A stretch of DNA of 21,920 bases from a virus, in IMG/VR virus record IMGVR_UViG_3300030117_002723, positions 1-21,920 of that record. One strand, 5' to 3'. Made by a program: the position numbers and the translations under genes. Of the stretch, positions 8,912 to 17,257 are shown in pieces (the first letter of the stretch is position 1; each line of letters opens with the position of its first letter). The notes below the pieces were generated by a model. That model was not told where the DNA came from. It saw only the letters and a list, made by a program, of their open reading frames with translations, and did no database searches.

Positions 8912-9715
8912 ATGGCAGAAGAAAAGAAAATAAGACCGATAATAGCTACCTCGCCTAGTGAGGCAGCTTTACAGACTATTGATGAATTGAATGCTAAAGA
9001 TATTTCACTTGAGGAATTTTTAGGTCCTGATTTAGCTAAAACTATTGATGAACCTAAAGTTCCTTTAAGTGAAAAATCTAGCGAAGTTAATCAGTCTGAA
9101 AACTTAGAAGAAATTGTTAAACACTTATCAGATAAACAAGAAGTGCCCGGGAGTTCATTAACAAGAAGTCCAGACACTGCTTTTCCTTGGGAAAGCCCTC
9201 CAACATTTGCTAGTCCGAGAGAAGCTCAAGATGCTATGTTTGGCATGTTGTCTACCCCCGAAGTAACTGAAAATATTTTAAAAGGTTTAAGTATGGGAAT
9301 GCCTGTTACAGATTTAACAAGTATTTTAGTATTTAAAGGTTTTATTGATGGAGCTTATAATCCAGATGTAGCTTTACTTATTAGTGAGCCAGTAGCATTT
9401 TTTATTATGGCTTTAGGAGAAAAAGCTAATATTGATTACAAAATAGAAAGCGATGACTCAGACTTAGATGACTTAGAGAGAACTTCAATAGACGATAGAG
9501 CTTTAGAAGAACTTGAAAAAGCTGGTGGCATTGGACAGATTCAAAAAGCTATAAAAGAAAAAGAAGTATCAAAACGTAATATTCCAGTAGATATTGTTAA
9601 AGAAGTAGAACAACGAGTAACACCAAGTTTACTAGCACCTTCTACAGATACGACAGTTGAAGCAGAACCAGAACAAACAGAAGATAAAACAGAAAGTTTA
9701 TTAAGTAGGACATAA
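8912..9715 (+). CDS. Conserved phage structural-module protein, function unknown
   Basis: A 267-residue acidic protein starting 4 bases after the preceding stop. The polar N-terminus (about 1-78) leads into a compact core (about 78-175) with PGSSLTRSPDTAFPWESPP, then a helical part containing AMFGMLSTPEVTENILKGL and a hydrophobic stretch LLISEPVAFFIMALGEKANI. The C-terminus (about 180-267) is Glu/Asp/Lys-rich and probably disordered. The core gives the impression of a conserved domain met in structural modules of marine phages, but I cannot name a family. It is likely a minor virion or assembly protein, judged from its neighbours only. Confidence 0.68.
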   Translation: MAEEKKIRPIIATSPSEAALQTIDELNAKDISLEEFLGPDLAKTIDEPKVPLSEKSSEVNQSENLEEIVKHLSDKQEVPGSSLTRSPDTAFPWESPPTFASPREAQDAMFGMLSTPEVTENILKGLSMGMPVTDLTSILVFKGFIDGAYNPDVALLISEPVAFFIMALGEKANIDYKIESDDSDLDDLERTSIDDRALEELEKAGGIGQIQKAIKEKEVSKRNIPVDIVKEVEQRVTPSLLAPSTDTTVEAEPEQTEDKTESLLSRT

Positions 9716-9717
9716 TC

Positions 9718-11553
9718 ATGGCAGAAGATAAAGAATTAAATCTAGACTCGTTGTTAGCAGCAAAGCAATACGAAACATCATCTAGAAAAAAAAGAGAAGA
9801 TAAACAATACATTAAAGAAGTTGTAGCTGATTTCGGTAGTAGATTTATGAGTTCTTTATTAATTGACCAACCGGCTGCTTTACGTAAAGACTATATACAA
9901 GCTAATTTACAAGATGCTAAATTCCAAGCAGCTATTGAAAGAGAAAAAATAAAACATAAAACAGCTTATGTAGCAGAAAGAAAAGAAGACTTAGATTTTG
10001 TTAACTCATTTTCTAATCCAGATATTGGATTTTATAAGTTAGCAGAAAAAAACTTTTTAGCTAGTGAAGAAGGTAAAAAATATATTGAGTTAGGTGCAGA
10101 TGATGCTTATTTAGATTTTCCTACAGAAGTTACTGACAGTATTATAAAAAGTAAAAAAGATTTTTTAACAAGTGAAGGTGAAAGACTAAAGAATTTATAT
10201 CAACCATATATTGATAACCCTGATTTAATTATTGAACAATTAACTGCTCCAGACAGATTAAGTAGACAAGTAAGAGATTCATTGTATGCTAAGACTTATG
10301 CAGATGCAGAGGCTCAGTTTGGAACTTTTAATTTTATTAAAAATTTATTTGGAGCAAACGTTGCTACACATTCTAGATATGCTTATTTACAAGATGAAAT
10401 TGAAGCAAGAATAGAAGCTGAAACTCAAAAAATTAAAGAGATAGCAGACTTTAATACTTTTGCTAATGGTAAAAAAGCAAGTGAGACAACATTAACTTCT
10501 CCGTTTGCATTAGGAGCTTCGTACAAAAACAGATTTACTAAAATGAATACTGCTTTTAAAGATATGAGTACAAAAAATGCTCAACAAAGAGCTAAAGAAC
10601 TTTTTACAGTACCACCAAAAAGAATACTGGTACTAGAAGACTCAGCTCAAGCAGATGGAGAGTTAATCTCTGGTGCTTTATTAACATCTGAACAAAGAAC
10701 TAAACTTAGAGAAGATAATAAAACTAATCAGTTACCGCAAAACATATTTTTTGAATCAACTACTCCGGGTTATATTTATGGAACATATGATGGAGATGAG
10801 TTAAGAAAACGTAAAAGTGTAGAGTTAGGTCTTAATCCTGATTTAGACCCAACACAACAAGTTAAAGTTAGGGCAAAGACTGTAGACAAAGATGGTAATA
10901 TTCGTTTTGTAGAACAAAATATTGGTCTGAATGAAGCTTTAATAGCAGACGTTACTTTAGGAGCAGAATTTTTTAGACATAAAGATTTAACAGAAACTAA
11001 GGATATGACCCTAGTTCAACAGAATGATGTTGGCTTTAATTACGAAAGACAATATGTAAAATTCTTAGTAGAGTCTGGTAATATCTGGTATGACCGTAAT
11101 GGAGTATTACATTATGACCGACCTTCATTAGCTAGAGATTTAACTCAAGCCAATGATGTCTCTAAAGGTTTTAATGAAGCAGATGTTATAAATGCTAGAT
11201 TAATGAGTCAATTAGACAAAGAATCTTTAACAACTGAAGACTTTTTTAATCAAAGTATTGATATAAAAATTAACACTATTAGAAATTCTAATATGCCACC
11301 AGATTTACTAGAAGAAAAACTTGGTCAACTTGAAAATTTAAATACCGAAAAAGATAAACAACAAGAGTTTTTAATTAATCTTGTTATGCCACCAAAAGAT
11401 TTAAGAGGCACAATTGTAAAATATAGTAATCATTATTTCTCAGCCGGTGAATTAACTGATGCACAAAAAGAAGCCTTATACAATCGTTTTATAATGGACT
11501 TTAATGACAATGAAGACTTTCCATTATTAAAAACTATTTTTCAAATTAAATGA
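9718..11553 (+). CDS. Large helical internal virion protein (gp15-like position)
   Basis: A 611-residue, charged, mostly helical protein starting 2 bases after the previous stop and overlapping the next gene by 4 bases (ATGA). There is no signal peptide or clear transmembrane segment. The N-terminal third is Lys/Glu/Ala-rich (KFQAAIEREKIKHKTAY); a region near 200-220 contains FGTFNFIKNLFGANV; the middle (about 330-400) looks more beta-rich. It sits between the putative membrane-active protein and the 1331-residue lysozyme-bearing protein, the slot occupied by the middle ejection protein (gp15) of T7. The role as part of the DNA-ejection conduit is inferred from order and size; no sequence motif proves it. 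Confidence 0.65.
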   Translation: MAEDKELNLDSLLAAKQYETSSRKKREDKQYIKEVVADFGSRFMSSLLIDQPAALRKDYIQANLQDAKFQAAIEREKIKHKTAYVAERKEDLDFVNSFSNPDIGFYKLAEKNFLASEEGKKYIELGADDAYLDFPTEVTDSIIKSKKDFLTSEGERLKNLYQPYIDNPDLIIEQLTAPDRLSRQVRDSLYAKTYADAEAQFGTFNFIKNLFGANVATHSRYAYLQDEIEARIEAETQKIKEIADFNTFANGKKASETTLTSPFALGASYKNRFTKMNTAFKDMSTKNAQQRAKELFTVPPKRILVLEDSAQADGELISGALLTSEQRTKLREDNKTNQLPQNIFFESTTPGYIYGTYDGDELRKRKSVELGLNPDLDPTQQVKVRAKTVDKDGNIRFVEQNIGLNEALIADVTLGAEFFRHKDLTETKDMTLVQQNDVGFNYERQYVKFLVESGNIWYDRNGVLHYDRPSLARDLTQANDVSKGFNEADVINARLMSQLDKESLTTEDFFNQSIDIKINTIRNSNMPPDLLEEKLGQLENLNTEKDKQQEFLINLVMPPKDLRGTIVKYSNHYFSAGELTDAQKEALYNRFIMDFNDNEDFPLLKTIFQIK

Positions 11554-14500
11554 ACAGATACACTATAGAAGAACCTGATTTTTTTTCTATTGCTGAAACT
11601 CCTACTTCTGAAGAAGTTAAAGAAGAAAAAATAGCAATAGATAATAAACCATACAGATATAGAATTGACGACAGGGCAGACATTGATTTATTCGGCTCTA
11701 ATGTAAAATCAAAACCTCGTCAAACTTTTCAAAGCGTATATGAGTTTGAAAATGATGAAGATGTTTTAAAAGATTGGGATATTGTTGCTAATGCTATTAA
11801 TGAAAATGGCGAAGGTATAGCTGAGACTTTAAGAGACACAGACTTTAATTTAACATCAGCTATGGTAAGAGCTGGTCAAACAAATCAATTTACTCAGCAA
11901 GAAAAAGATGCTTACAATCGATTACGAACTAAATTTGCTAATACAAAATTAAAAGGCTTTTACGAATATTTTGAATTAATAGGTAATGCAACTGTTGATA
12001 CTGTACTCGACCCCTTTACCTTAGTAGCTTTAGTAGCAGCCCCTTTTACTGGAGGAACTTCTTTAGCAGCCAAACAAGCAGCAGCTACAGCAGTTTTACA
12101 AGGTTCGAAAAGATATGCATTAGCTAAATCTATTCAAGCAACAGCAACTAAACCTGTTACTTATACAACTCTTGAAGGAGCAGCTTGGAATGGACTTCAC
12201 AACTATTACAATCAAGATATAGATGTTGATTTAGGTAATCGAGACAATATTGATTGGAAAGAAGTTGGAACATCTTCAGCAATAGGAGGAGGAGTTGGTC
12301 TTGGTCTTGGAGCTGGTGTTGGCTTATATAGTGGAGCAAAATATTATAATAGATTGCAACGTTATCATAATGAAGATTCGATTTTAAAATATATAGATGG
12401 TTTAGATAAAGAAGCTGTTAAAAGTGTAGACGAAGTTACCGGAGCTAACAAAAAGTTTTATGAAGGCAAAAAAAGTATTGGAGGTAAAACAGCTTCAGAG
12501 TGGGTAGATTATACAATATCTAGATTACCTATGTTTGGTAAAGCTACCACTGAATTTTTATCTTTAGCAAAAGGTGCAGACAGTGTTAAAGATTTTATTT
12601 TAAAACTTAGATACGATGGCACAAGAACTATCTTTGGTACAAAACAAGCTGGTGATTCAGTTGGAGCATTATCTTATTTTGAAAATTTAGCAAACTATAA
12701 TGGTAAATATGCTGGTATAGGTATTAATCGAGCATTTAATCATATTGGTTATGGTCCGGGAAGAAAATTAACTGCTAAAGATAATAATGCTTTACATCAA
12801 TTAATGTTAGATGATAACACTAAAAAGTTTATACATACTGATGGTGTTGAATATGACATACCTAAAGAAGTACAAGAAGCTTATTTTGGTAAAAAAGAAA
12901 TAGGTTTAGTAGGTATCAAAGATATTATGGATGATATTTTTGAAGAGGGAGTTAAATTAGGCGAGTTTACTCCGGGTCAAAAAGTTCTTAATTATTTTCC
13001 AAGAGTATTTAATTACGGAGCACTTTCTAAAAATCAACCTAGATTTAAAAAATTATTAAAGAAATACGGTACAACCGATGAAACTACTGGAAAGTTTACT
13101 CCTTATGCTGCTACCGATGCAGATGCCGATGCAATTGTAAAAGACATGTTAGACTTGAGATATAGTCAATTTGATGTTAAACCAAAAGGCAGTGGTACTA
13201 GAAGCTTTCAACAACATCGAGTATTTAGTGAAATACCTGATGAAGAGTTAGGTTTCTTTTTAGATAACACTGGCAGCTCTTTTGTTAGCAATAATGTGAT
13301 GGAAGTTCTAAGTGAGTACGTAGGCAGTGTTGCACAATTATATGCTCGTAAAAAAACTTTTGGAGTTAGAAATATAGAACAGTTTGAAAATACTACATTA
13401 AAAAATATTAAAGACGAATTAAAACTGTTAGGTGCAAGTGATGAACAAATAGCTACTACTGCTAATGGAATTACAAAGTTATTTGGAGAAGTTACAGGAC
13501 TATCTGGAAAAGGATTAGCACCCGAAGGACCATTAGGCAGAGCTGCAAACATTGCTTCTGAATCTGTTAGATTACTTCAACAAGCTGCTCACTTAACCTT
13601 TGCAGTGCCTTCAAGTATTACTGAGCCTTTATTAATGTTTCAAAGAGTTGGGCTTAGAGATTATCCTAGAGTAGTGCATAATATTGCTCAAGGTATTTGG
13701 AAAGAAATAACAAAAAATACTGACCAACTTTATCAACTAGGTAAAGCTAGACTAGGACTAGGTAAAGCTAAGTTCAAAGATTTAGATGATGAATACTGGC
13801 AAGAATTATATGCTGGTGGAATGGCTATTGAAAACAATATTCTTGAAGGTTTAGATAGATTAGCAAGTGGTGAAAGATTTTATAATAAAGGTTTAAGGGC
13901 TACTTCTGATGCCTTTTTTAAAATGAATTTATTAACACAGTGGACTAGAGCTGTGCAAGGTGCAGCCTTTACTTCCGGAAAACTTTTAATTAGAAGAAAC
14001 CTACAAAAACTTTACGACCACAAATTAGGAGTTGCAAAATTAACTGAAGGTGACTTTAGAGGTCTAGGTATGAACAAAAAAGAATACTTAGAAAAGCAAC
14101 TACAAGAGTTAGGTATTGACCCTGAAGAAGGCATGGCTTGGTATCGAAGTTCATTAGATGACAATTTAGACTTTAATGTAAATAAATCTGAGCAATCTCC
14201 TTTTTATAAAGAAAAGTATTTAGAAGGGGCTAAGAGATTTACTAATGAAACTATTTTAAACCCTAATAGAGCAGCAGCAGCTAAATCAATATTAATGCAA
14301 AGTGGTTGGGGTAAACTTGCATTTCAATTTATGAGTTACCCAACTTTATTTAATAATGTAGTAATAAAAAGAATGTTAAATGAACTTAGAGAATATCCAG
14401 TGCAGACTTCACCTAAACTTTTAATTACAGGATTTTTAATGACTTCTATTGCTATGCAAATGAATTTACTTAGGAATCCAGAAAGACATACTAAAATGTC

Positions 14501-15545
14501 TGATGAAGAAAATATTTTAGAAGCAGCAGAAAGATGGGGTGCGTTAGCTCAAGGTTCAATGGTTAAAAGAACTGCAGAGGCTGCTAAATACGGTTCAGGA
14601 TTTACAGGCTCTTTAACAAGAGGAGTCTTTGGTCCATCTGTAGGTGATGCTTTAGATTCTATTGAATATAAATTAGGTCCAACTTCTATTGTTGCTCGAA
14701 ATGTACCTTTTTCGCAAGTTATAAAAAGATTAGAACCAGAAAAATATAAAGAGTTTCAAACATGGGCTAAAGAAATGGATGAAAGTTATTTTGGTTTAAT
14801 TGATGATGAAACTTCTTATCAAGAATATAGCTCATATAGAACAGGAGGTTTAGTAACAAATGTGCCTAATGCTTCTCCAGAACCAGAAAAAAGAGTTAAT
14901 AAAATGACTGGTGTGCCTTATGATATTGAAGCTGGTCCATCAGCACAGCCAGAAAAAACCAGAGCAGGTTTGAGTGAGGAAGGTAAGTTACTAGCTACAT
15001 TAGCTCGTAGACAAAAGCTTAGTGAAGGAGGACAACCTCAAAGTTATCAAGATATTTTGTTTAATTTTATCGCACAAGCCGAAGATGCTAAATTATATGA
15101 ACGTATGTTAAAAGGAGAAAATCCTGAATTAACAGCATATTTACCAACTCCCAATGATGTACAGACTATTGGGTTTGGTAGAACTAGAGGTGTAACTAAA
15201 GACACAAAAAGCACTTTAGAAGAAGAAAAAAATAAATTAAGAGAAGAACTTGAATTATTTGAAAGAGAAACAATTAAGAGTATTGGTCAAAAAAGATTTG
15301 ATAGTTTAAATAATAATCAAAAAGCAGCAGTAGTAAGTTTAATTTTTAATGTTGGTCGAAGTGCATTTGATGGAACAAACGCACAAAAAGCAATAAAAGC
15401 TGGAGATTTGGATACATTTATGAAAGAAGCATTTGACCCGCAACTAGGCTTTACAAAACAAAGAAATGCTGATGGACAACTAGAAATTTTAGAAGGCTTA
15501 CAAAATAGAAGACAAGCAGAGAAAGATTTATTTTTAAGAAACTAA
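11550..15545 (+). CDS. Giant internal/ejection protein with C-terminal GH24-like lysozyme domain
   Basis: A 1331-residue protein, the size of the largest internal proteins of podoviruses (T7 gp16 class). Hydrophobic or glycine-rich segments occur at about 150-180 (FTLVALVAAPF), 242-265 (AIGGGVGLGLGAGVGLYSG), 922-935 (LAFQFMSYPTLFNN) and 957-974. The last 160 residues resemble a T4-lysozyme-like GH24 muramidase: candidate catalytic Glu1178 in FIAQAED, then AYLPTPNDVQTIGFGRTRGV (TIGFG at 1206-1210), then SLNNNQKAAVVSLIFNVG (1252-1269), AIKAGD and GLQNRRQAEKDLF at the end. It would cut peptidoglycan while DNA crosses the envelope, or at lysis. T7 gp16 carries its lytic transglycosylase at the N-terminus, so the C-terminal location here differs. 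Translation is coupled to the upstream gene through ATGA and to the downstream gene through TAATG. Confidence 0.85.
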   Translation: MNRYTIEEPDFFSIAETPTSEEVKEEKIAIDNKPYRYRIDDRADIDLFGSNVKSKPRQTFQSVYEFENDEDVLKDWDIVANAINENGEGIAETLRDTDFNLTSAMVRAGQTNQFTQQEKDAYNRLRTKFANTKLKGFYEYFELIGNATVDTVLDPFTLVALVAAPFTGGTSLAAKQAAATAVLQGSKRYALAKSIQATATKPVTYTTLEGAAWNGLHNYYNQDIDVDLGNRDNIDWKEVGTSSAIGGGVGLGLGAGVGLYSGAKYYNRLQRYHNEDSILKYIDGLDKEAVKSVDEVTGANKKFYEGKKSIGGKTASEWVDYTISRLPMFGKATTEFLSLAKGADSVKDFILKLRYDGTRTIFGTKQAGDSVGALSYFENLANYNGKYAGIGINRAFNHIGYGPGRKLTAKDNNALHQLMLDDNTKKFIHTDGVEYDIPKEVQEAYFGKKEIGLVGIKDIMDDIFEEGVKLGEFTPGQKVLNYFPRVFNYGALSKNQPRFKKLLKKYGTTDETTGKFTPYAATDADADAIVKDMLDLRYSQFDVKPKGSGTRSFQQHRVFSEIPDEELGFFLDNTGSSFVSNNVMEVLSEYVGSVAQLYARKKTFGVRNIEQFENTTLKNIKDELKLLGASDEQIATTANGITKLFGEVTGLSGKGLAPEGPLGRAANIASESVRLLQQAAHLTFAVPSSITEPLLMFQRVGLRDYPRVVHNIAQGIWKEITKNTDQLYQLGKARLGLGKAKFKDLDDEYWQELYAGGMAIENNILEGLDRLASGERFYNKGLRATSDAFFKMNLLTQWTRAVQGAAFTSGKLLIRRNLQKLYDHKLGVAKLTEGDFRGLGMNKKEYLEKQLQELGIDPEEGMAWYRSSLDDNLDFNVNKSEQSPFYKEKYLEGAKRFTNETILNPNRAAAAKSILMQSGWGKLAFQFMSYPTLFNNVVIKRMLNELREYPVQTSPKLLITGFLMTSIAMQMNLLRNPERHTKMSDEENILEAAERWGALAQGSMVKRTAEAAKYGSGFTGSLTRGVFGPSVGDALDSIEYKLGPTSIVARNVPFSQVIKRLEPEKYKEFQTWAKEMDESYFGLIDDETSYQEYSSYRTGGLVTNVPNASPEPEKRVNKMTGVPYDIEAGPSAQPEKTRAGLSEEGKLLATLARRQKLSEGGQPQSYQDILFNFIAQAEDAKLYERMLKGENPELTAYLPTPNDVQTIGFGRTRGVTKDTKSTLEEEKNKLREELELFERETIKSIGQKRFDSLNNNQKAAVVSLIFNVGRSAFDGTNAQKAIKAGDLDTFMKEAFDPQLGFTKQRNADGQLEILEGLQNRRQAEKDLFLRN

Positions 15546-15787
15546 TGTTATTGTATACAGAAAAACAACTAGATAGAGCTTATCAGATAGACTGTAAAGC
15601 TCGTACTCGCAACAATACTCCTTGGATAAAGAGAGAAGAGTTTAGAGATATTTACGAAGATTTGATGGAAATCTATATGTTGCAGTTAGACAAACATCAT
15701 GCATTAGACCCTGATGCTCCAGATTTTATTTTAGATTCATTGAACGAAATAATAGGACAAAGTTTGCATTTTGAACCGGAGGATTAA
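15545..15787 (+). CDS. Small acidic protein in the lysis segment, unknown function
   Basis: An 80-residue protein whose ATG overlaps the preceding stop and whose stop overlaps the next ATG (TAATG on both sides), so its translation depends on its neighbours. It is helical and charged (EEFRDIYEDLMEIYMLQLD), with a basic N-terminal third and an acidic end (HFEPED). There is no transmembrane segment or cysteine motif. It lies between the lysozyme-bearing protein and the holin candidate, so a role in lysis timing or virion completion is possible. I do not recognise the family. Confidence 0.78.
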   Translation: MLLYTEKQLDRAYQIDCKARTRNNTPWIKREEFRDIYEDLMEIYMLQLDKHHALDPDAPDFILDSLNEIIGQSLHFEPED

Positions 15788-16221
15788 TGGGTTTTCCGTT
15801 TGAGATTATAACAATGCTAGGCTCTACCGTATTGGGTGGGGTCATGAGTATATGGGCAGAGAATAGAAAAGCTAAAGCCGAAGAACAAAGACTTCTTATT
15901 ACAAGAGGCGAGTTTGAAATGAAAGCAGTAAAAGCTGCTAGAGATAATAAAGATGTAGGCTTTCAATGGACTCGTAGAATTATCGCACTAACTGCAGTTT
16001 TTGCAATTATTGTTTTACCTAAACTTGTAGCAATATTTGCTCCAGATGTTTTAGTAACTGTTGGGTATACACAATTTAAACCCGGATTTTTATTTTTTAC
16101 TAAAGATGTAGAAATATTTAAATGGGTTACATTTGAAGGATTAGTAATTACGCAGTTAGATACTAATTTAGTATCAGCTATTATAGGAATGTATTTTGGT
16201 GGGAGTCTAGTCAAGAAATAA
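15787..16221 (+). CDS. Holin-like membrane protein (three-segment type)
   Basis: A 144-residue protein. Segment 1 is at about 5-23 (FEIITMLGSTVLGGVMSIW), followed by a charged helix (about 25-60) rich in Lys, Arg and Glu. Segment 2 is at about 64-86 (IIALTAVFAIIVLPKLVAIF), preceded by GFQWTRR. A weaker third hydrophobic stretch near 126-141 (NLVSAIIGMYFGGS) ends in a short Lys tail. This layout resembles the three-segment holin family of gene transfer agents and some alphaproteobacterial phages, in which a Trp-Arg motif precedes the second segment. It would permeabilise the inner membrane at lysis. The start overlaps the upstream stop (TAATG). Another small membrane protein with no lysis role is the alternative. 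Confidence 0.65.
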   Translation: MGFPFEIITMLGSTVLGGVMSIWAENRKAKAEEQRLLITRGEFEMKAVKAARDNKDVGFQWTRRIIALTAVFAIIVLPKLVAIFAPDVLVTVGYTQFKPGFLFFTKDVEIFKWVTFEGLVITQLDTNLVSAIIGMYFGGSLVKK

Positions 16222-16234
16222 AAAAGGAGTAAAA

Positions 16235-17257
16235 ATGAAAAGAGGGCTAATTGTTGGGGCGATATTATTATTTGCATTAAATGTGCAATCAGACCAGACA
16301 GGGGACTGTACTGCTGGTACGCAATATTGTGAGCAAAATAGTTTAAATACCACGAATACTACTACTACAAATAATACTAACACAAATACTAATACCAATA
16401 ATAATACTAATACCAACACAAATACCAATACTAATACTAATACTAACACTAATAATAATACGAATGTAAATACAAATACTTCTACAAATACAAATGTAAA
16501 TACAAATACGTCAACAAATACTAATAATAATAATAACGTAAATACTAATACTAATACTTCTACTTCTAATTCAACTGTTAATTCAACAGTTAATCAAAAC
16601 GTTAATAACAACAACACTAGTAATTCGACAAATACTAATAATAATACAAACACTAATAATACGACATCTGATAATACTAATAAAAATTACAATGAATCTA
16701 ATTCAAACTCAAATGTAAATACTAATAATACAAACACTAATAATTCTACAGCTAATAATACTAATAATAATTATAATAAATCAGAGTCTACACAAACAAT
16801 AAATCAAAATATAAATCAAAAAGCTCCTCCAGCTTCTGCAATTGCACCAAGTATTATGTCTTACTCACAAGACCTTTGTACTACTGGAGTTTCTGGAGCT
16901 TTTCAAGGTCAAATATTTGGTTTTTCTGGTGGTAAAGCAGTACGAGATGAAAACTGTGAAAGGTTAAAACTTTCAAAATATTTATATGATACTGGCATGA
17001 AAGTAGCAGCAGTGTCTATTCTTTGTCAAGACCCTAGAGTATTTAAAGCTATGGGAAATGCTGGAACTCCTTGTCCATACAAAGGTAAAATAGGAGACGA
17101 AGCTAAAGTTGCTTGGGCAGCAAACGTAGAAGAAACTCCAACATACAAAGAAGATTTAAAAAATTACATTGCTAAGTGTAAAAAAACTAAAAATCCAAAA
17201 GGTATAAAAAAATCTGGTAGCACTTGTCGTAAAGAATTTCATGCACAAAGTAGCTAG
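16235..17257 (+). CDS. Exported Asn/Thr-repeat protein with C-terminal six-cysteine domain
   Basis: A 340-residue protein with its own ribosome site (AAGGAG, 16224-16229) 5 bases before the ATG. Residues 1-19 are a signal peptide (MKRGLIVGAILLFALNVQS, likely cut after Ser19). A short mature start holds Cys25 and Cys32. Residues 38-181 are nearly pure Asn/Thr with some Ser and Val (NTNTNTNTN runs). A Pro-Ala linker follows at about 199-206. The C-terminal domain (about 208-340) has six cysteines (215, 241, 264, 280, 315, 331), with the motif CERLKLSKYLYDTGMKVAA followed by ILCQDPRVFKAMG. Eight cysteines in total suit disulphides in the periplasm or outside the cell. The function is unknown. 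The stop overlaps the GTG of the next gene (TAGTG), so the two exported proteins are probably made together. Confidence 0.82.
   Translation: MKRGLIVGAILLFALNVQSDQTGDCTAGTQYCEQNSLNTTNTTTTNNTNTNTNTNNNTNTNTNTNTNTNTNTNNNTNVNTNTSTNTNVNTNTSTNTNNNNNVNTNTNTSTSNSTVNSTVNQNVNNNNTSNSTNTNNNTNTNNTTSDNTNKNYNESNSNSNVNTNNTNTNNSTANNTNNNYNKSESTQTINQNINQKAPPASAIAPSIMSYSQDLCTTGVSGAFQGQIFGFSGGKAVRDENCERLKLSKYLYDTGMKVAAVSILCQDPRVFKAMGNAGTPCPYKGKIGDEAKVAWAANVEETPTYKEDLKNYIAKCKKTKNPKGIKKSGSTCRKEFHAQSS
16346..16777 (+). repeat. Asn/Thr codon repeat, almost free of G on the + strand
   Basis: This 432-base tract encodes residues 38-181 of the exported protein. It is built mainly from AAY and ACN codons (AATACT-like hexamers), with short islands encoding Val, Ser, Lys, Tyr or Asp. 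All four Thr codons and both Asn codons are mixed, so runs of identical hexamers stay short. The + strand is markedly poor in G across the tract. Confidence 0.9.

Noticed and set aside
16207-16449. Antisense frame encoding alternating Leu/Val
   Set aside because: It is the reverse complement of the Asn/Thr codon repeat; the hydrophobic look is an artefact of AAT/ACT read backwards.
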